DNA of 64,000 nt from Enterococcus pallens ATCC BAA-351 (GCF_000407485.1 NZ_ASWD01000002.1:620001-684000), one strand, 5' to 3'; counted from the first letter of the stretch, positions 45,435-54,351 are shown. Notes: generated by a model from the sequence alone, not told the origin. Numbers and translations: made by a program.

Positions 45435-46193
45435 TTAAATTGCCACTGCCACCGGCCGAAATCCTTCTAGGCCGATTACCATAAATGGTCGATCTTTTTT
45501 GATCACTTCTTGATTGGTTTTGAGGCTCAGCTTTTTACCATTAACAAGACCAGTCCCTTTGTAAGAAATGTCCGTGACAGCCACACCTATTTCCCAAAGC
45601 AGCTGCTTTTCTTTACGGTCCTTGACGAATGTGATCAGATACCGCTGCAGGGTAAGCAATCCCGCCAACAGCAAAATACAAAAGAGCTTCTGCTGGAGAG
45701 AGCCGGAAAACGGAAAAACTGCGATTGCTAAAACGAAGCCGCTATTGGTAATTCCTCCGCCATCCCAGTTTTCACCCCAAGCATAGAACAAGGCCGAATC
45801 GGTATATTTTTCCATAAAAGAAATCAAAAAGCCGGCGCACGCAGTTATCCCCGCAATGCCATACAAAATAAAATTTGGTGCCGAAGCACTGGTTCGTCCA
45901 TAGCCGAAAAAGTAAGGAACTACATTTATAATTACCGCACAAATTAGAAAGTAACCGGTCATCCGCCAATCAATTCCTCGACGATGGACCTTGTTCAATT
46001 GTCTCCCAACAACGACTGGATCACCTAATTGCTCCAGTACTTCCTGCTCAGCCGCTTCTTCACTTATCCCCTGACGGATCAACGATTCCTTATGATCCTC
46101 AATATGAGCGGTATACTCTGCCAAAATTTCTTTGCGAACACTGCTGACACTGATTTGCTTGGTCAGCCTTTTTAAATAGTTTTTAGTATCCAT
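45435..46193 (-). CDS. HAAS-domain membrane protein with NfeD-like C-terminus
   Basis: 252 residues. N-terminal HAAS/DUF1700-type helical domain (IEDHKESLIRQGISEEAAEQEVLEQLGDP), four membrane helices in the middle (about 75-190) and a C-terminal small beta domain (GTGLVNGKKLSLKTN...FMVIGLEGFRPVAV) that resembles NfeD/OB folds. HAAS proteins are usually encoded beside PadR regulators, as here: the PadR gene overlaps it by 11 bp. The NfeD-like end is the less certain part. Confidence 0.82.
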   Translation of the reverse strand: MDTKNYLKRLTKQISVSSVRKEILAEYTAHIEDHKESLIRQGISEEAAEQEVLEQLGDPVVVGRQLNKVHRRGIDWRMTGYFLICAVIINVVPYFFGYGRTSASAPNFILYGIAGITACAGFLISFMEKYTDSALFYAWGENWDGGGITNSGFVLAIAVFPFSGSLQQKLFCILLLAGLLTLQRYLITFVKDRKEKQLLWEIGVAVTDISYKGTGLVNGKKLSLKTNQEVIKKDRPFMVIGLEGFRPVAVAI

Positions 46194-46518
46194 AAGTCAC
46201 AGCTCCAAGAATGTCGGTGACGGTGCTGGAGTAGGTTTCCCACTCTTTGATTTTCTCTTCTAAAAAAAGACGGCCGGTTGCAGTCAATTGGTAATACTTC
46301 CGCTTTTTCCCCTTCACCTCAGTTTCATAGCTGGTTAAATGTCCAGCTTTTACCAGCTGATGCAGCAAGGGGTATAAGGTACCCGTTTTCAATTCAAATA
46401 CATTTTGCGAGCGCTTGGCTAAGGTTTCGATCATTTCATAGCCATACATATCCTTGTCTGACAGCAAACTTAAAATCAGCAATGTCGTACTACCAGATAC
46501 TAAGCCTTTATCAATCAT
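46183..46518 (-). CDS. PadR-family transcriptional regulator
   Basis: 111 residues from ATG 46518, with GGAGGTGA upstream; the frame start at 46533 precedes that site. Winged HTH: LLILSLLSDKDMYGYEMIETLAKRS, then TGTLYPLLHQLVKAG and GKKRKYYQLTATG. Upstream repeat GTAGATTATCTAC overlaps its promoter, suggesting autorepression. Co-transcribed with the HAAS membrane protein. Confidence 0.93.
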   Translation of the reverse strand: MIDKGLVSGSTTLLILSLLSDKDMYGYEMIETLAKRSQNVFELKTGTLYPLLHQLVKAGHLTSYETEVKGKKRKYYQLTATGRLFLEEKIKEWETYSSTVTDILGAVTYGY

Positions 46519-46535
46519 TGATCTCACCTCCATAG

Positions 46536-46574
46536 GTAGATTATCTACTTATAGTATATGTCGACAATCTACTT
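46536..46574 (-). promoter_or_regulatory. Probable PadR operator and -10 region
   Basis: Palindrome GTAGATTATCTAC (46536-46548), a -10 TATACT (46552-46557, minus) and a second half-site AAGTAGAT (46567-46574) lie within 40 bp upstream of padR. Confidence 0.7.
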
Positions 46575-46592
46575 ATGTCAATGGCACAAAAA

Positions 46593-46620
46593 AAGACACA
46601 ACCAATTTCAGTTATGTCTT
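46593..46620 (-). terminator. Intrinsic terminator of the hypothetical gene at 46629
   Basis: Stem AAGACATAAC pairs with GTTGTGTCTT (one G-U), followed by TTTTTTTG on the minus strand, 8 bp after the stop. Confidence 0.88.
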
Positions 46621-46628
46621 CATCCGAT

Positions 46629-47081
46629 CTATTCAGCTAAAGCCGCTATTTTTTTCAACGTTCCATCTAAATTGTTTACATGCCAGCTTTTGGTGCCCCA
46701 GAAGTTTTCAACCGAAAGTGCACCGCTGTTTCTAAATAGTGCCAATTCTTTTTGCTGGGTAACCAAATCAATCTTGCCATCTTCTAGTCCCAAAGAGATC
46801 CGGTAGTCAAAGCCTGATTCTTCAATCTGTACCGATTTAACTGTACTGATAGGAATTTTTAAGGGCTCTTGATCCTTCACTTTGCCCGTCCAGCTTAACG
46901 GTGCCAAGACTAAATCCTTTTCGCAAAGCTGTAAAATGTAAGAAGGTGCTTCCTTAATTAAAAAACGTGCGACCTTTTCACTTAAGTTTGGCGCTGCATA
47001 TTTTACTACGATACAGCTGTTTTCTAAAGGCTCTACCCCTAATGCTCTCAATGATTCTACCACTTTAATTTCTTTTGCCAT
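46629..47081 (-). CDS. Hypothetical protein, PH-like fold suspected
   Basis: 150 residues, soluble. Pattern of short beta strands ending in an amphipathic helix (FRNSGALSVENFWGTKSWHVNNLDGTLKKIAAL), as in bacterial PH or YokE-like domains; assignment by pattern only. Good ribosome binding site (AGGAGCGAG). Single gene with its own terminator. Confidence 0.7.
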   Translation of the reverse strand: MAKEIKVVESLRALGVEPLENSCIVVKYAAPNLSEKVARFLIKEAPSYILQLCEKDLVLAPLSWTGKVKDQEPLKIPISTVKSVQIEESGFDYRISLGLEDGKIDLVTQQKELALFRNSGALSVENFWGTKSWHVNNLDGTLKKIAALAE

Positions 47082-47254
47082 GTTTAACTCGCTCCTTTTT
47101 TCTTTTCCTTCGATGAATTAAAGATACTGGAAAAAGCCGCAGAGAAGGCTTGAATTTCCTGAATGGTTTCTTTTCTTTCCTGAACAGAAGTTTATGGTTG
47201 GCTTTTGCTACTTCTATAGTTGGAATAAAGTTTGGTATTGCAATCGCACAAAAT

Positions 47255-47280
47255 AAGCCGGCTCGAGTTCAAGCCGGCTT
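47255..47280 (-). terminator. Intrinsic terminator of the hydroxyacid/DASS operon
   Basis: 9-bp GC-rich stem AAGCCGGCT / AGCCGGCTT, 20 bp after the RraA-like gene; tail TATTTTGTG on the minus strand. Confidence 0.85.
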
Positions 47281-47299
47281 ACCTCTTTTCTAAATTAGT

Positions 47300-48001
47300 T
47301 TATCGGTCATTCCATTTGCTTGGAATAAACTCGATAGATTTTTTCTCAAGTGTATTTTTTACCCAATCACGATTGTTTTTGCCTTCTCTAGCAGCATTCA
47401 CCTTCGCTTGATCGCCTTCAGAAAGCTTCAGCGCTTTTTCGTAAATGTCTTCAGCGTCTTCCCGTGGAATAACAATTACGCCGTCCTGATCACCTAAAAT
47501 AATATCGCCCGGATTCACGGAAATTCGTCCGCAGGCAATCGGAACATTCACTTCTCCGGGGCCTTCTTTATAAGGGCCACCTGGAGTTGTTCCGCTAGCA
47601 TAGAAAGGAAAATCCATTTTACCAATGCTGTCGATGTCTCGCATTGGACCATCTAATACAATGCCGCCTAATTCCAAGAAGCTGGCACTATACACCGTCA
47701 TAATTTCCCCCATCAAGGCTTGGCTGCGATCGCCTTCATTGGATACCACAATGATGTCTCCCGGCTGTGAAATATCTAAAGCCGCATGAATCATCAGATT
47801 ATCTCCTGGACGTGCCTTTACCGTCAAGGCTGGACCACACATGAACTTTGTTGGTTTAGACATTAATTTAATATCGCTGTGCATCGCACATAAGCGCCCC
47901 ATTGTGTCCGCGACATTGGCCGCTGGGAGTTTGCTAAACTTCTCGATTAATTCTTTTGAAGGTAATTCTCTTTCTAAAAAAACTCTACTTCCTACACCCA
48001 T
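47300..48001 (-). CDS. RraA-like aldolase/decarboxylase family protein
   Basis: 233 residues. Central motif GGIVLDGPMRDIDSI carries the D-G-x-x-R-D signature of the HMG/CHA aldolase and oxaloacetate decarboxylase group, which use Mg and pyruvate-type substrates; RNase E inhibitor RraA itself usually lacks the full set. N-terminal PAANVADTMGR and C-terminal GDQDGVIVIPRE also fit. Fourth gene of a sigma-54 operon with a hydroxyacid dehydrogenase and a dicarboxylate transporter, so it probably cleaves or decarboxylates the resulting 2-oxo acid. Confidence 0.87.
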   Translation of the reverse strand: MGVGSRVFLERELPSKELIEKFSKLPAANVADTMGRLCAMHSDIKLMSKPTKFMCGPALTVKARPGDNLMIHAALDISQPGDIIVVSNEGDRSQALMGEIMTVYSASFLELGGIVLDGPMRDIDSIGKMDFPFYASGTTPGGPYKEGPGEVNVPIACGRISVNPGDIILGDQDGVIVIPREDAEDIYEKALKLSEGDQAKVNAAREGKNNRDWVKNTLEKKSIEFIPSKWNDR

Positions 48002-48012
48002 TTTTCCATCTC

Positions 48013-48579
48013 CTAATCAACTTCTAGTGTAAGCGGAACGTTGGCTTCCATAAAATGAAGATCCGCATCCATAACATCACAGTAAAATAAAATCAATTCT
48101 TCCTTTGTTTTAGGCAACAGCTTCGACTGCCCCGCATGAGAAACACAGAAAGCCACTACTTCTTTTGGCAAATTGTATTTTTGCGCATAGAAGCCGCTTA
48201 GGAACCCGTGCTGATAAATGGCTCCAATGTCTGATTTCTTACTAGTACCGACGCCGCCTTCAGCATAGGTCATTTCCTCTAGCTTGCATACATCATGCAG
48301 CACACCTGAAATGATCAAGATATCAAGATCCAGCGGATAATTGTATTCAGTGATTGTCCGCTTCGCAACCTTCAAGGCATTGTCGACTACGCTGTTAGTA
48401 TGCTGCACCAAAGGAACATTAGGTGCTCGCATAGCAAACTGGGCATCTTGAACGTCCTTCCAGTCACTTTTTTCAAAGGCTTCTATCCAAATATCACAGG
48501 CGGTATCCACCCATTGTTTATTTGTTACTTCATTTAAAGCTGGGAAAAAATCTAAGATATTTTGTCTGTTTAAGGTCAT
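48013..48579 (-). CDS. HD-domain metal-dependent hydrolase
   Basis: 188 residues. HTNSVVDNALKVAKR (first His), HDVCKLEE (HD), then HG and HAGQ form an HD metal site. Substrate unknown; HD proteins hydrolyse phosphate esters. Lies between transporter and RraA-like gene, 11 bp before the latter, which is unusual company for an HD protein. Confidence 0.85.
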   Translation of the reverse strand: MTLNRQNILDFFPALNEVTNKQWVDTACDIWIEAFEKSDWKDVQDAQFAMRAPNVPLVQHTNSVVDNALKVAKRTITEYNYPLDLDILIISGVLHDVCKLEEMTYAEGGVGTSKKSDIGAIYQHGFLSGFYAQKYNLPKEVVAFCVSHAGQSKLLPKTKEELILFYCDVMDADLHFMEANVPLTLEVD

Positions 48580-48622
48580 TTTTGTTACTCCTTCTTTTTT
48601 TATTTAAAACAGGGAATTCTTT

Positions 48623-50023
48623 TTACCAAAAACCTAGCAGCTTCCAATAAGGAAAACCAATAACAATATAAATAGCTAAGATGATGATCAGCATAATGGT
48701 TCCTACTACATACCAATCTCTTTGCGAAACATATCCATTTCCGTAGATATAAATGCTGGCTCCATTTCCGTAGTTACACAGCAGTGCGCCATAGCCGCCA
48801 AAGAATGCCAGCATAAAGGATAGGATCAGCATATTAACCTGTGTAGTAGAAGCAATCGTTAAAATAACCGGATAGATCGAAGCAATATAGGCTGCATTCG
48901 ATACGAAAAAGTATTTAGTGAGAAAACTAATTAATAATAAGATAGCTAATACAACCATACCGTTGACATGAACTAAATCTAAATTGGCTTCCAGGATACC
49001 AGATAGCCAAACATAAAAGCCGCCGGTCATAAGTGCAGAAGAGACACTGAAGAATAAGCCGTACCATAAATACATGTTCCAAGCAGCTTTTTCCTGCATT
49101 AAATCGTTCCAGTCCAATATTCCTAGAACTAATTCCAAGGCTAAAAATCCATAAGCAACGGCGTACATGTCGATACCAAAACGAGGTCCAATCATCCAGC
49201 CTAAAATAGCTAAGATAAACAGCACTGCTAATTGCTTTTCTTGCTTAGAAACTTCGCCCATTTCAGCTAATTTCCCTTGCACAAAAGGCTTGATATTTTC
49301 CAATTTTTTCAGCTCAGGCGGGTAAAGCTTATAAACCACTAGCGGTGAAATTAACAATACAATAGCACCTGGTACTAATGCAGCCTTGAACCAAAGCATC
49401 CAAGTTAACTCAATTCCTGCTACACTCTTAATCGTTGAAGCAATTACCGCATTGGAAGCCATCCCCGTCAGAAACAGCACCGCTGTGGACATTGCCACTA
49501 CGTGTTCCAATATTTCTAAATAAGCACCCAATTTTCTTGGATTTTTATCAGGATGGGAATCTAAAGACTCCGCCACCCCTCTAAAAATCGGGAAGACAAT
49601 CGCTGATCGTGAAGTATTCGATCCCGTAGCAGGACTTAAAATCAAATCACAGAACATCATGATGTAGCCTAACCCCAAGGAAGTTCTGCCGAATTTCGAA
49701 AGAATCATATAGGCCAAGCGTTTGCCTAAACCCGTTTTATTGAAGGCCCCGCAAACCAATAAGACGACCAGTAAAAACCAAACACCCTGATTGGCATAAC
49801 CGGAAAACAGGACAGTGGCATCTTCGACAAAGAAGGCGAAGACACCGATAATTACTAAGGAAATGATTGGTTCACTTAAGGGCTTCAGGATAAGCCCTAG
49901 CAGAACAGACAAACAAATTCCAAACATTCTCCACGTTTCTGTCTCTAAGCCTGCTGGTGTTTCGATTAGCCAAATAATCACAGGAACTAAAAAGACAATC
50001 ACTAATTTAACGATCCTTTTCAT
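48623..50023 (-). CDS. DASS/SLC13-family anion transporter
   Basis: 466 residues, about 11 membrane helices. CATGSNTSR-like segment SPATGSNTSRSAIVFP and the C-terminal FLTKYFFVSNAAYIASIYP fit the two SNT-type motifs of the divalent anion:Na+ symporters (CitT, YbhI, SdcS). The imported acid is probably a di- or tricarboxylate or hydroxy acid; consistent with the flanking dehydrogenase. Confidence 0.9.
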   Translation of the reverse strand: MKRIVKLVIVFLVPVIIWLIETPAGLETETWRMFGICLSVLLGLILKPLSEPIISLVIIGVFAFFVEDATVLFSGYANQGVWFLLVVLLVCGAFNKTGLGKRLAYMILSKFGRTSLGLGYIMMFCDLILSPATGSNTSRSAIVFPIFRGVAESLDSHPDKNPRKLGAYLEILEHVVAMSTAVLFLTGMASNAVIASTIKSVAGIELTWMLWFKAALVPGAIVLLISPLVVYKLYPPELKKLENIKPFVQGKLAEMGEVSKQEKQLAVLFILAILGWMIGPRFGIDMYAVAYGFLALELVLGILDWNDLMQEKAAWNMYLWYGLFFSVSSALMTGGFYVWLSGILEANLDLVHVNGMVVLAILLLISFLTKYFFVSNAAYIASIYPVILTIASTTQVNMLILSFMLAFFGGYGALLCNYGNGASIYIYGNGYVSQRDWYVVGTIMLIIILAIYIVIGFPYWKLLGFW

Positions 50024-50046
50024 TACAAACCCTCACTTTTTATGAT

Positions 50047-51030
50047 TTAAACAGTCACCTTTTTTTTACAAAAGTCCTTCATTTCTGGAATCGGCCAAGT
50101 GACTTCCTTGCCGCTAAGCACTTCATCCACACCAATTGCACAATGCAGCGACGCACGATCTGTTGCTTCAATCGTGGCAGCACCTAAGTGAGGCCCAATT
50201 GTAACGTTGTCTAAATAAAGCAATGGGTTATCAGCTTTTGGAGGTTCTTCCATCATTACATCCAGTGCAGCGCCAGCAATTCGTTCATTCTTCATCGCTT
50301 CGTAAAATTCGTCTTCTTTAATCAATTTCCCTCTGGCGGTATTGATTAAGTAGGCAGTCGGTTTCATAAGCTCTAATTCTCGTGTACCAACAAATCCTGT
50401 TGTTTCTTCATTAGCCGGACAATGCAAGGACACGAAATCACTTTCCTTAAAGATCTGATCAAAATCATCGATTAATTGAACACCCTCTGGAACCTCGGCT
50501 TGGGTTTTATATGGATCGTAAGCAATGACCTTCATGTTAAAGCCGTGCAAAGCCTTTTTGGCTACGCGAGAACCAATATTACCGACTCCAATAAGTCCTA
50601 ATGTTTTCCCATCCATTTCTACACGCGGTAATTTTAATTTTGCATAGTAGAAATCATCGATGAAGTGCTTTTGAGTCTTTTTGAAATTGCGTGAGCAATT
50701 CAGCATGTACATCATCGCTGCTTCAGCAACCGACATGCTGTTTGCAACTGGTGCATAACAAACCATTACATTGTGGTCTCGGGCTGCCTGTAAATCTACC
50801 GTATCGTAGCCTGCCCCATGACGTACCACGACTTTCAATTTATCAGCTGCTTCAAACACCTTGCGAGACATCTTTGACAGACGTACGATAATGCCATCAC
50901 AGCCCTTAATATCACGAATGATATCTTCCTCTTCTAGACCTGAACCTTTAATTAGTTCATACCCTCGTGATTCTAAATACTCTCTTCCTTCTTCCATAAT
51001 TTCTTGCGGCAATAAAATTTTGTATCCCAT
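50047..51030 (-). CDS. D-isomer-specific 2-hydroxyacid dehydrogenase (SerA/PGDH-like)
   Basis: 327 residues. NAD site GLIGVGNIGSRVA, catalytic Arg in INTARGKLI, Glu in DVMMEEPP and His in GPHLGAAT. No C-terminal ACT domain, so not a full SerA. First gene of the operon; ribosome binding site AGGAGG. Probably oxidises the hydroxy acid brought in by the DASS transporter. Confidence 0.93.
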   Translation of the reverse strand: MGYKILLPQEIMEEGREYLESRGYELIKGSGLEEEDIIRDIKGCDGIIVRLSKMSRKVFEAADKLKVVVRHGAGYDTVDLQAARDHNVMVCYAPVANSMSVAEAAMMYMLNCSRNFKKTQKHFIDDFYYAKLKLPRVEMDGKTLGLIGVGNIGSRVAKKALHGFNMKVIAYDPYKTQAEVPEGVQLIDDFDQIFKESDFVSLHCPANEETTGFVGTRELELMKPTAYLINTARGKLIKEDEFYEAMKNERIAGAALDVMMEEPPKADNPLLYLDNVTIGPHLGAATIEATDRASLHCAIGVDEVLSGKEVTWPIPEMKDFCKKKVTV

Positions 51031-51068
51031 GAATAACTCCTCCTTTTTTCTTATACAACTATTTATAA

Positions 51069-51085
51069 AGCAAATAGCGTGCCAA
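51069..51085 (-). promoter_or_regulatory. Sigma-54 (RpoN) -24/-12 promoter of the hydroxyacid/DASS operon
   Basis: Minus strand TTGGCACGCTATTTGCT: -24 TTGGCAC, five-base spacer, -12 TTGCT. Lies 39 bp upstream of the dehydrogenase start and faces away from the PrpR-type activator gene. Confidence 0.93.
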
Positions 51086-51123
51086 AAGTAAAAGCCTAAA
51101 AGAAAGGGTTTACTTCCCTATTT

Positions 51124-51170
51124 ATGAAATGATATATTTCATATAGCGAAACTTTTTATTTCAACGAAAT
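51124..51170. promoter_or_regulatory. Probable upstream activator sites (inverted repeats)
   Basis: Palindrome ATGAAAT-GATAT-ATTTCAT (51124-51142) and ATTTC-AAC-GAAAT (51158-51170) share the GAAAT half-site. They lie about 40-85 bp behind the -24 element, where a sigma-54 activator would bind, and just before the activator gene itself. Confidence 0.7.
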
Positions 51171-51193
51171 ATTTTATCCCAAAGGAGAATATC

Positions 51194-53077
51194 ATGGAGA
51201 TCATACTTTTTTCTGGTCAAGAACGCTTTACTGCAAAGGCGGAAAAAATTCTTGAAGACCGTAATCTTAAAGAACGATGTCTAGTTGTGGAAACGGCTGG
51301 AAGAAAAACTCAGCAGGTAGCTGACTTCTATTCTGAAAATGGCGCCAAAGTATTTATTGCTCGTGGACAGAATTTTGACCTGATCAACAAAAAATACAAT
51401 ATTCCGGCTGTCTCGGTAAGAGCTACCTACGAGGAAATTTTGGTGGCTTACCAACAAGCACAAATGATTTCCAATCGAATTGCGATTCTAGGCTACGGTT
51501 CGATTTACACCATGATTCAACGGTTTCAACGCATTTCACAGGAAGAGTTTTTGGCAATTAAAATTGACGATGTGAAAAACGTCAGTCATTTGATGAAGGA
51601 AGCGGCTGCTAAAGGGTACGATACCTTTGTTGGCGGAATTACAACCCGTGAAGCCTGTAGTGAACTCGGTCTAAACCATGTCATGTTGGATAGCGATTCG
51701 CTATCCATCAAAATAGCTTTAGATCAGGCACTGAGCTTAATTGACATTCAATCAGAAAGAAGCCAGAATTTCACATTAATTCAAACGATCCTGAACACCT
51801 CAGAAGATGCGATTATCGCCTTTGACGAGAAGCTGAAGATCACCTTTATCAATGACAAGGCCAAAAGAATTTTCAAAAGCGAGTTGAATCAAAGCGTTAC
51901 TGAAAAACTCTTTCCAGCTGAAATCAAGACAAAAATATATGACAATCAAGAAAGCCTGCAAAATTACTTAATTCAAATCAATGAAGAACCACACTTGCTC
52001 TCCATCAAACCATTAATTACTAATCAAAAAGTTTACGGCGCCGTAGCAACCATCACAATTAGTACCGAATTGATTAATTCGGAAACTACCTTGCGGAAAC
52101 AATTAGCCGAAAAAGGACATATTGCTAAATCAAACTTCAAGGATGTAATAGGCAAAAGCAGTGTCATTGCCAAGACAATTACTTGGGCTAAAAGAATCGC
52201 CAAGTCTGAAAACAATATTCTAATTCACGGTGATACCGGTACAGGTAAAGAGTTGTTCGCTCAAAGCATTCATAATTTCAGTTCTCGTCAGTATGGTCCC
52301 TTCATTGCCATCAACTGTGCGGCATTAGCAACCTCCATTTTGGAGAGCGAGCTCTTTGGTTATGAAAAAGGTTCCTTCACTGGCGCCAGCAATCAAGGGA
52401 AAATGGGCGTATTTGAACTTGCTCATAAAGGAACACTTTTCTTAGACGAAATTGGTGAGATCAGCGGTGAACTGCAAGCGAAGCTGTTAAGAGTGATTCA
52501 AGAAAAGGAGATCGTTCGCGTAGGTGGCAACAATGTTATTCCTGTCGACGTACGGATTATTACAGCTACGAATAAAGATCTGAAGAAGCTGTCTAGAAAA
52601 AATGAATTTCGCAGTGATTTATTCTATCGTTTATCCGTCTTAGAATTAGAACTGCCTCCATTGAAGGAGCGCAAAGAGGACATTCCCCTATTGGTTTCAA
52701 ATTATTTAAAAATTAACTATCCAACGATTGAAATCGAAGAAGCTAGTCTCGATTATTTTAAAAAGTTTCCTTTCGAGGGGAATATCCGACAATTAATCAA
52801 TCTGGTAGAAAGATGCGCTGTCTTAGCGGATTATTCAAAAATTAGTCAATACATTGTAGAGAAGGTCTGTAAAAAGGAATTCGAAGCAGTAAATGAGGAC
52901 ACCTCAATAGACATAGAAGATGCGGCAACTCCGCTTCAACCGATAACTGATGAAGCGAGGTGCCTTGAAGCAGCTTTAAAAAGGAATTTCGGTAATCGGA
53001 AGCAAACAGCTCAAGAGCTCAAAATTAGTACAACTACCCTCTGGAGAAAAATGAAAAAATACGGCATTGGTCTGTGA
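51194..53077 (+). CDS. PrpR-type sigma-54-dependent transcriptional activator
   Basis: 627 residues. N-terminal PrpR_N receptor domain (about 1-185), PAS domain (about 190-295), AAA+ domain with Walker A GDTGTGKE, GSFTGASNQG (the GAFTGA loop with Ala to Ser) and LFLDEIGEI, and a C-terminal Fis-type HTH (KQTAQELKISTTTLWRKMKKYG). Ribosome binding site AAAGGAG. Divergent from the operon with a -24/-12 promoter. Ligand likely the acid taken up by that operon or a CoA/2-methylcitrate-like derivative as in PrpR; inference. Confidence 0.94.
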   Translation: MEIILFSGQERFTAKAEKILEDRNLKERCLVVETAGRKTQQVADFYSENGAKVFIARGQNFDLINKKYNIPAVSVRATYEEILVAYQQAQMISNRIAILGYGSIYTMIQRFQRISQEEFLAIKIDDVKNVSHLMKEAAAKGYDTFVGGITTREACSELGLNHVMLDSDSLSIKIALDQALSLIDIQSERSQNFTLIQTILNTSEDAIIAFDEKLKITFINDKAKRIFKSELNQSVTEKLFPAEIKTKIYDNQESLQNYLIQINEEPHLLSIKPLITNQKVYGAVATITISTELINSETTLRKQLAEKGHIAKSNFKDVIGKSSVIAKTITWAKRIAKSENNILIHGDTGTGKELFAQSIHNFSSRQYGPFIAINCAALATSILESELFGYEKGSFTGASNQGKMGVFELAHKGTLFLDEIGEISGELQAKLLRVIQEKEIVRVGGNNVIPVDVRIITATNKDLKKLSRKNEFRSDLFYRLSVLELELPPLKERKEDIPLLVSNYLKINYPTIEIEEASLDYFKKFPFEGNIRQLINLVERCAVLADYSKISQYIVEKVCKKEFEAVNEDTSIDIEDAATPLQPITDEARCLEAALKRNFGNRKQTAQELKISTTTLWRKMKKYGIGL

Positions 53078-53128
53078 AATAGCATTTAATCGGCCGTTTA
53101 TGGTACTACAGCTATTGCTATAAACAGC

Positions 53129-53169
53129 AAAAAAGTTCGGCCCTTCTTCGAGAAAGGTCGAACTTTTTT
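53129..53169. terminator. Shared terminator of the PrpR-type gene and ddh
   Basis: AAAAAAGTTCG pairs with CGAACTTTTTT across a partly paired loop; T tracts on both strands. Confidence 0.9.
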
Positions 53170-53173
53170 ATTC

Positions 53174-54145
53174 TTACAGTAATTCTTTCCGCAACGTCGC
53201 ATCATCTAACGGCGACAAGTATTTTGGTGCAATATCTAATACAGTGAATGCCCCAAATTGTTCTTCCTTTGCCAAACGGACACACGCTCTAGCATAAGCA
53301 ACTAATACACTGGCTGTGAATTCTGGATTGCTCTCTAATTGCAGGGTGTACTCGATCACTTGGTTCGTGATTTCACCAGTCGTTCCTGTGTGTAAAACCG
53401 TTCCGCCATGCGGCATCGCTTTGTGATCACGATTTAACTCTTCTTGAGAAACGAAGTTCACTTCGGTATCGTAGTCAGAGAAATAGTTTGGCATGGTTAC
53501 AATCTCTTCTTTGATTGCTTCGGCGTCTGCGCCTTCCTCCAATACGACAAAGCATTCTCTAAAATGCTTGTCGCGAGTGGTTAATTCCAGCTTTTCGCCG
53601 GCCTTCAAATTTTCAATTACTTCATTGTTAGGAATGGTATATTGAGTCGCATCGGCCACGCCTGCAATTCTCCGTAAAGCATCTGAATGTCCTTGACTGA
53701 CACCCTTGCCCCAGAAGGTATTCGTTTCACCCGTCGGCAAGATACTTTGTGCATACAATCGGTTCAAGCTAAATAATCCAGGATCCCAACCCGTTGAAAT
53801 AATCGACACTGTTTGATTGGCTTTAGCCGCTTGATCAACCTTGGCAAAATGCTCAGGAATCTTGGCGTGGGTATCAAAGCTGTCAATCGTATTAAAATTC
53901 TTGGTGATTTCCGGTGTTTGTACCGGCAAATCAGTTGCTGAACCACCACACAGAATACAAACATCTATATCTGCTTTTTTGCTTAATAGATCATCCATGT
54001 GGAAAGCCGCAGCTCCTTCTGTTGCGACTGTTTCCGGTGATCGTCTAGTAAATACTCCGACTAATTCCATGTCCGGATTCTGTTTTAAGGAACGCTCCAC
54101 ACCGCGACCTAAATTTCCATACCCGACAATTGCTACATTGATCAT
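53174..54145 (-). CDS. ddh: meso-diaminopimelate dehydrogenase
   Basis: 323 residues, usual length. NADP motif GYGNLGRGV, then CGGSATDLPVQ, DSFDTHAKIP, STGWDPGLFSLNRLY, FWGKGVSQGHSDA and PHGGTVLHTG, all diagnostic of Ddh. It forms meso-DAP from tetrahydrodipicolinate in one step, for lysine synthesis. Single gene with -10 TATAAT upstream (54178-54183 region). Confidence 0.96.
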   Translation of the reverse strand: MINVAIVGYGNLGRGVERSLKQNPDMELVGVFTRRSPETVATEGAAAFHMDDLLSKKADIDVCILCGGSATDLPVQTPEITKNFNTIDSFDTHAKIPEHFAKVDQAAKANQTVSIISTGWDPGLFSLNRLYAQSILPTGETNTFWGKGVSQGHSDALRRIAGVADATQYTIPNNEVIENLKAGEKLELTTRDKHFRECFVVLEEGADAEAIKEEIVTMPNYFSDYDTEVNFVSQEELNRDHKAMPHGGTVLHTGTTGEITNQVIEYTLQLESNPEFTASVLVAYARACVRLAKEEQFGAFTVLDIAPKYLSPLDDATLRKELL

Positions 54146-54257
54146 TCAACCACTCCTCATTCTTTGTTAGTTTGATTATACTATAATAGAAGGAAAAAAA
54201 TACTGAATTATTTAATCGTTTTCTCATATTTTCGCTAATGGCAAAATTTTTCCTCAT

Positions 54258-54282
54258 ACTAGCAGAGCCATATTCTGCTAGT
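54258..54282. promoter_or_regulatory. Inverted repeat upstream of glpP
   Basis: Perfect arms ACTAGCAGA / TCTGCTAGT with a seven-base loop, 70 bp upstream of glpP. Possible operator or leader hairpin. Confidence 0.5.
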
Positions 54283-54351
54283 AATTTATGATAAAATAAA
54301 ACTGACTACTAAAGGACCTTGGTTCCTTTCAAGATGGGGAGAAAGTTGACG

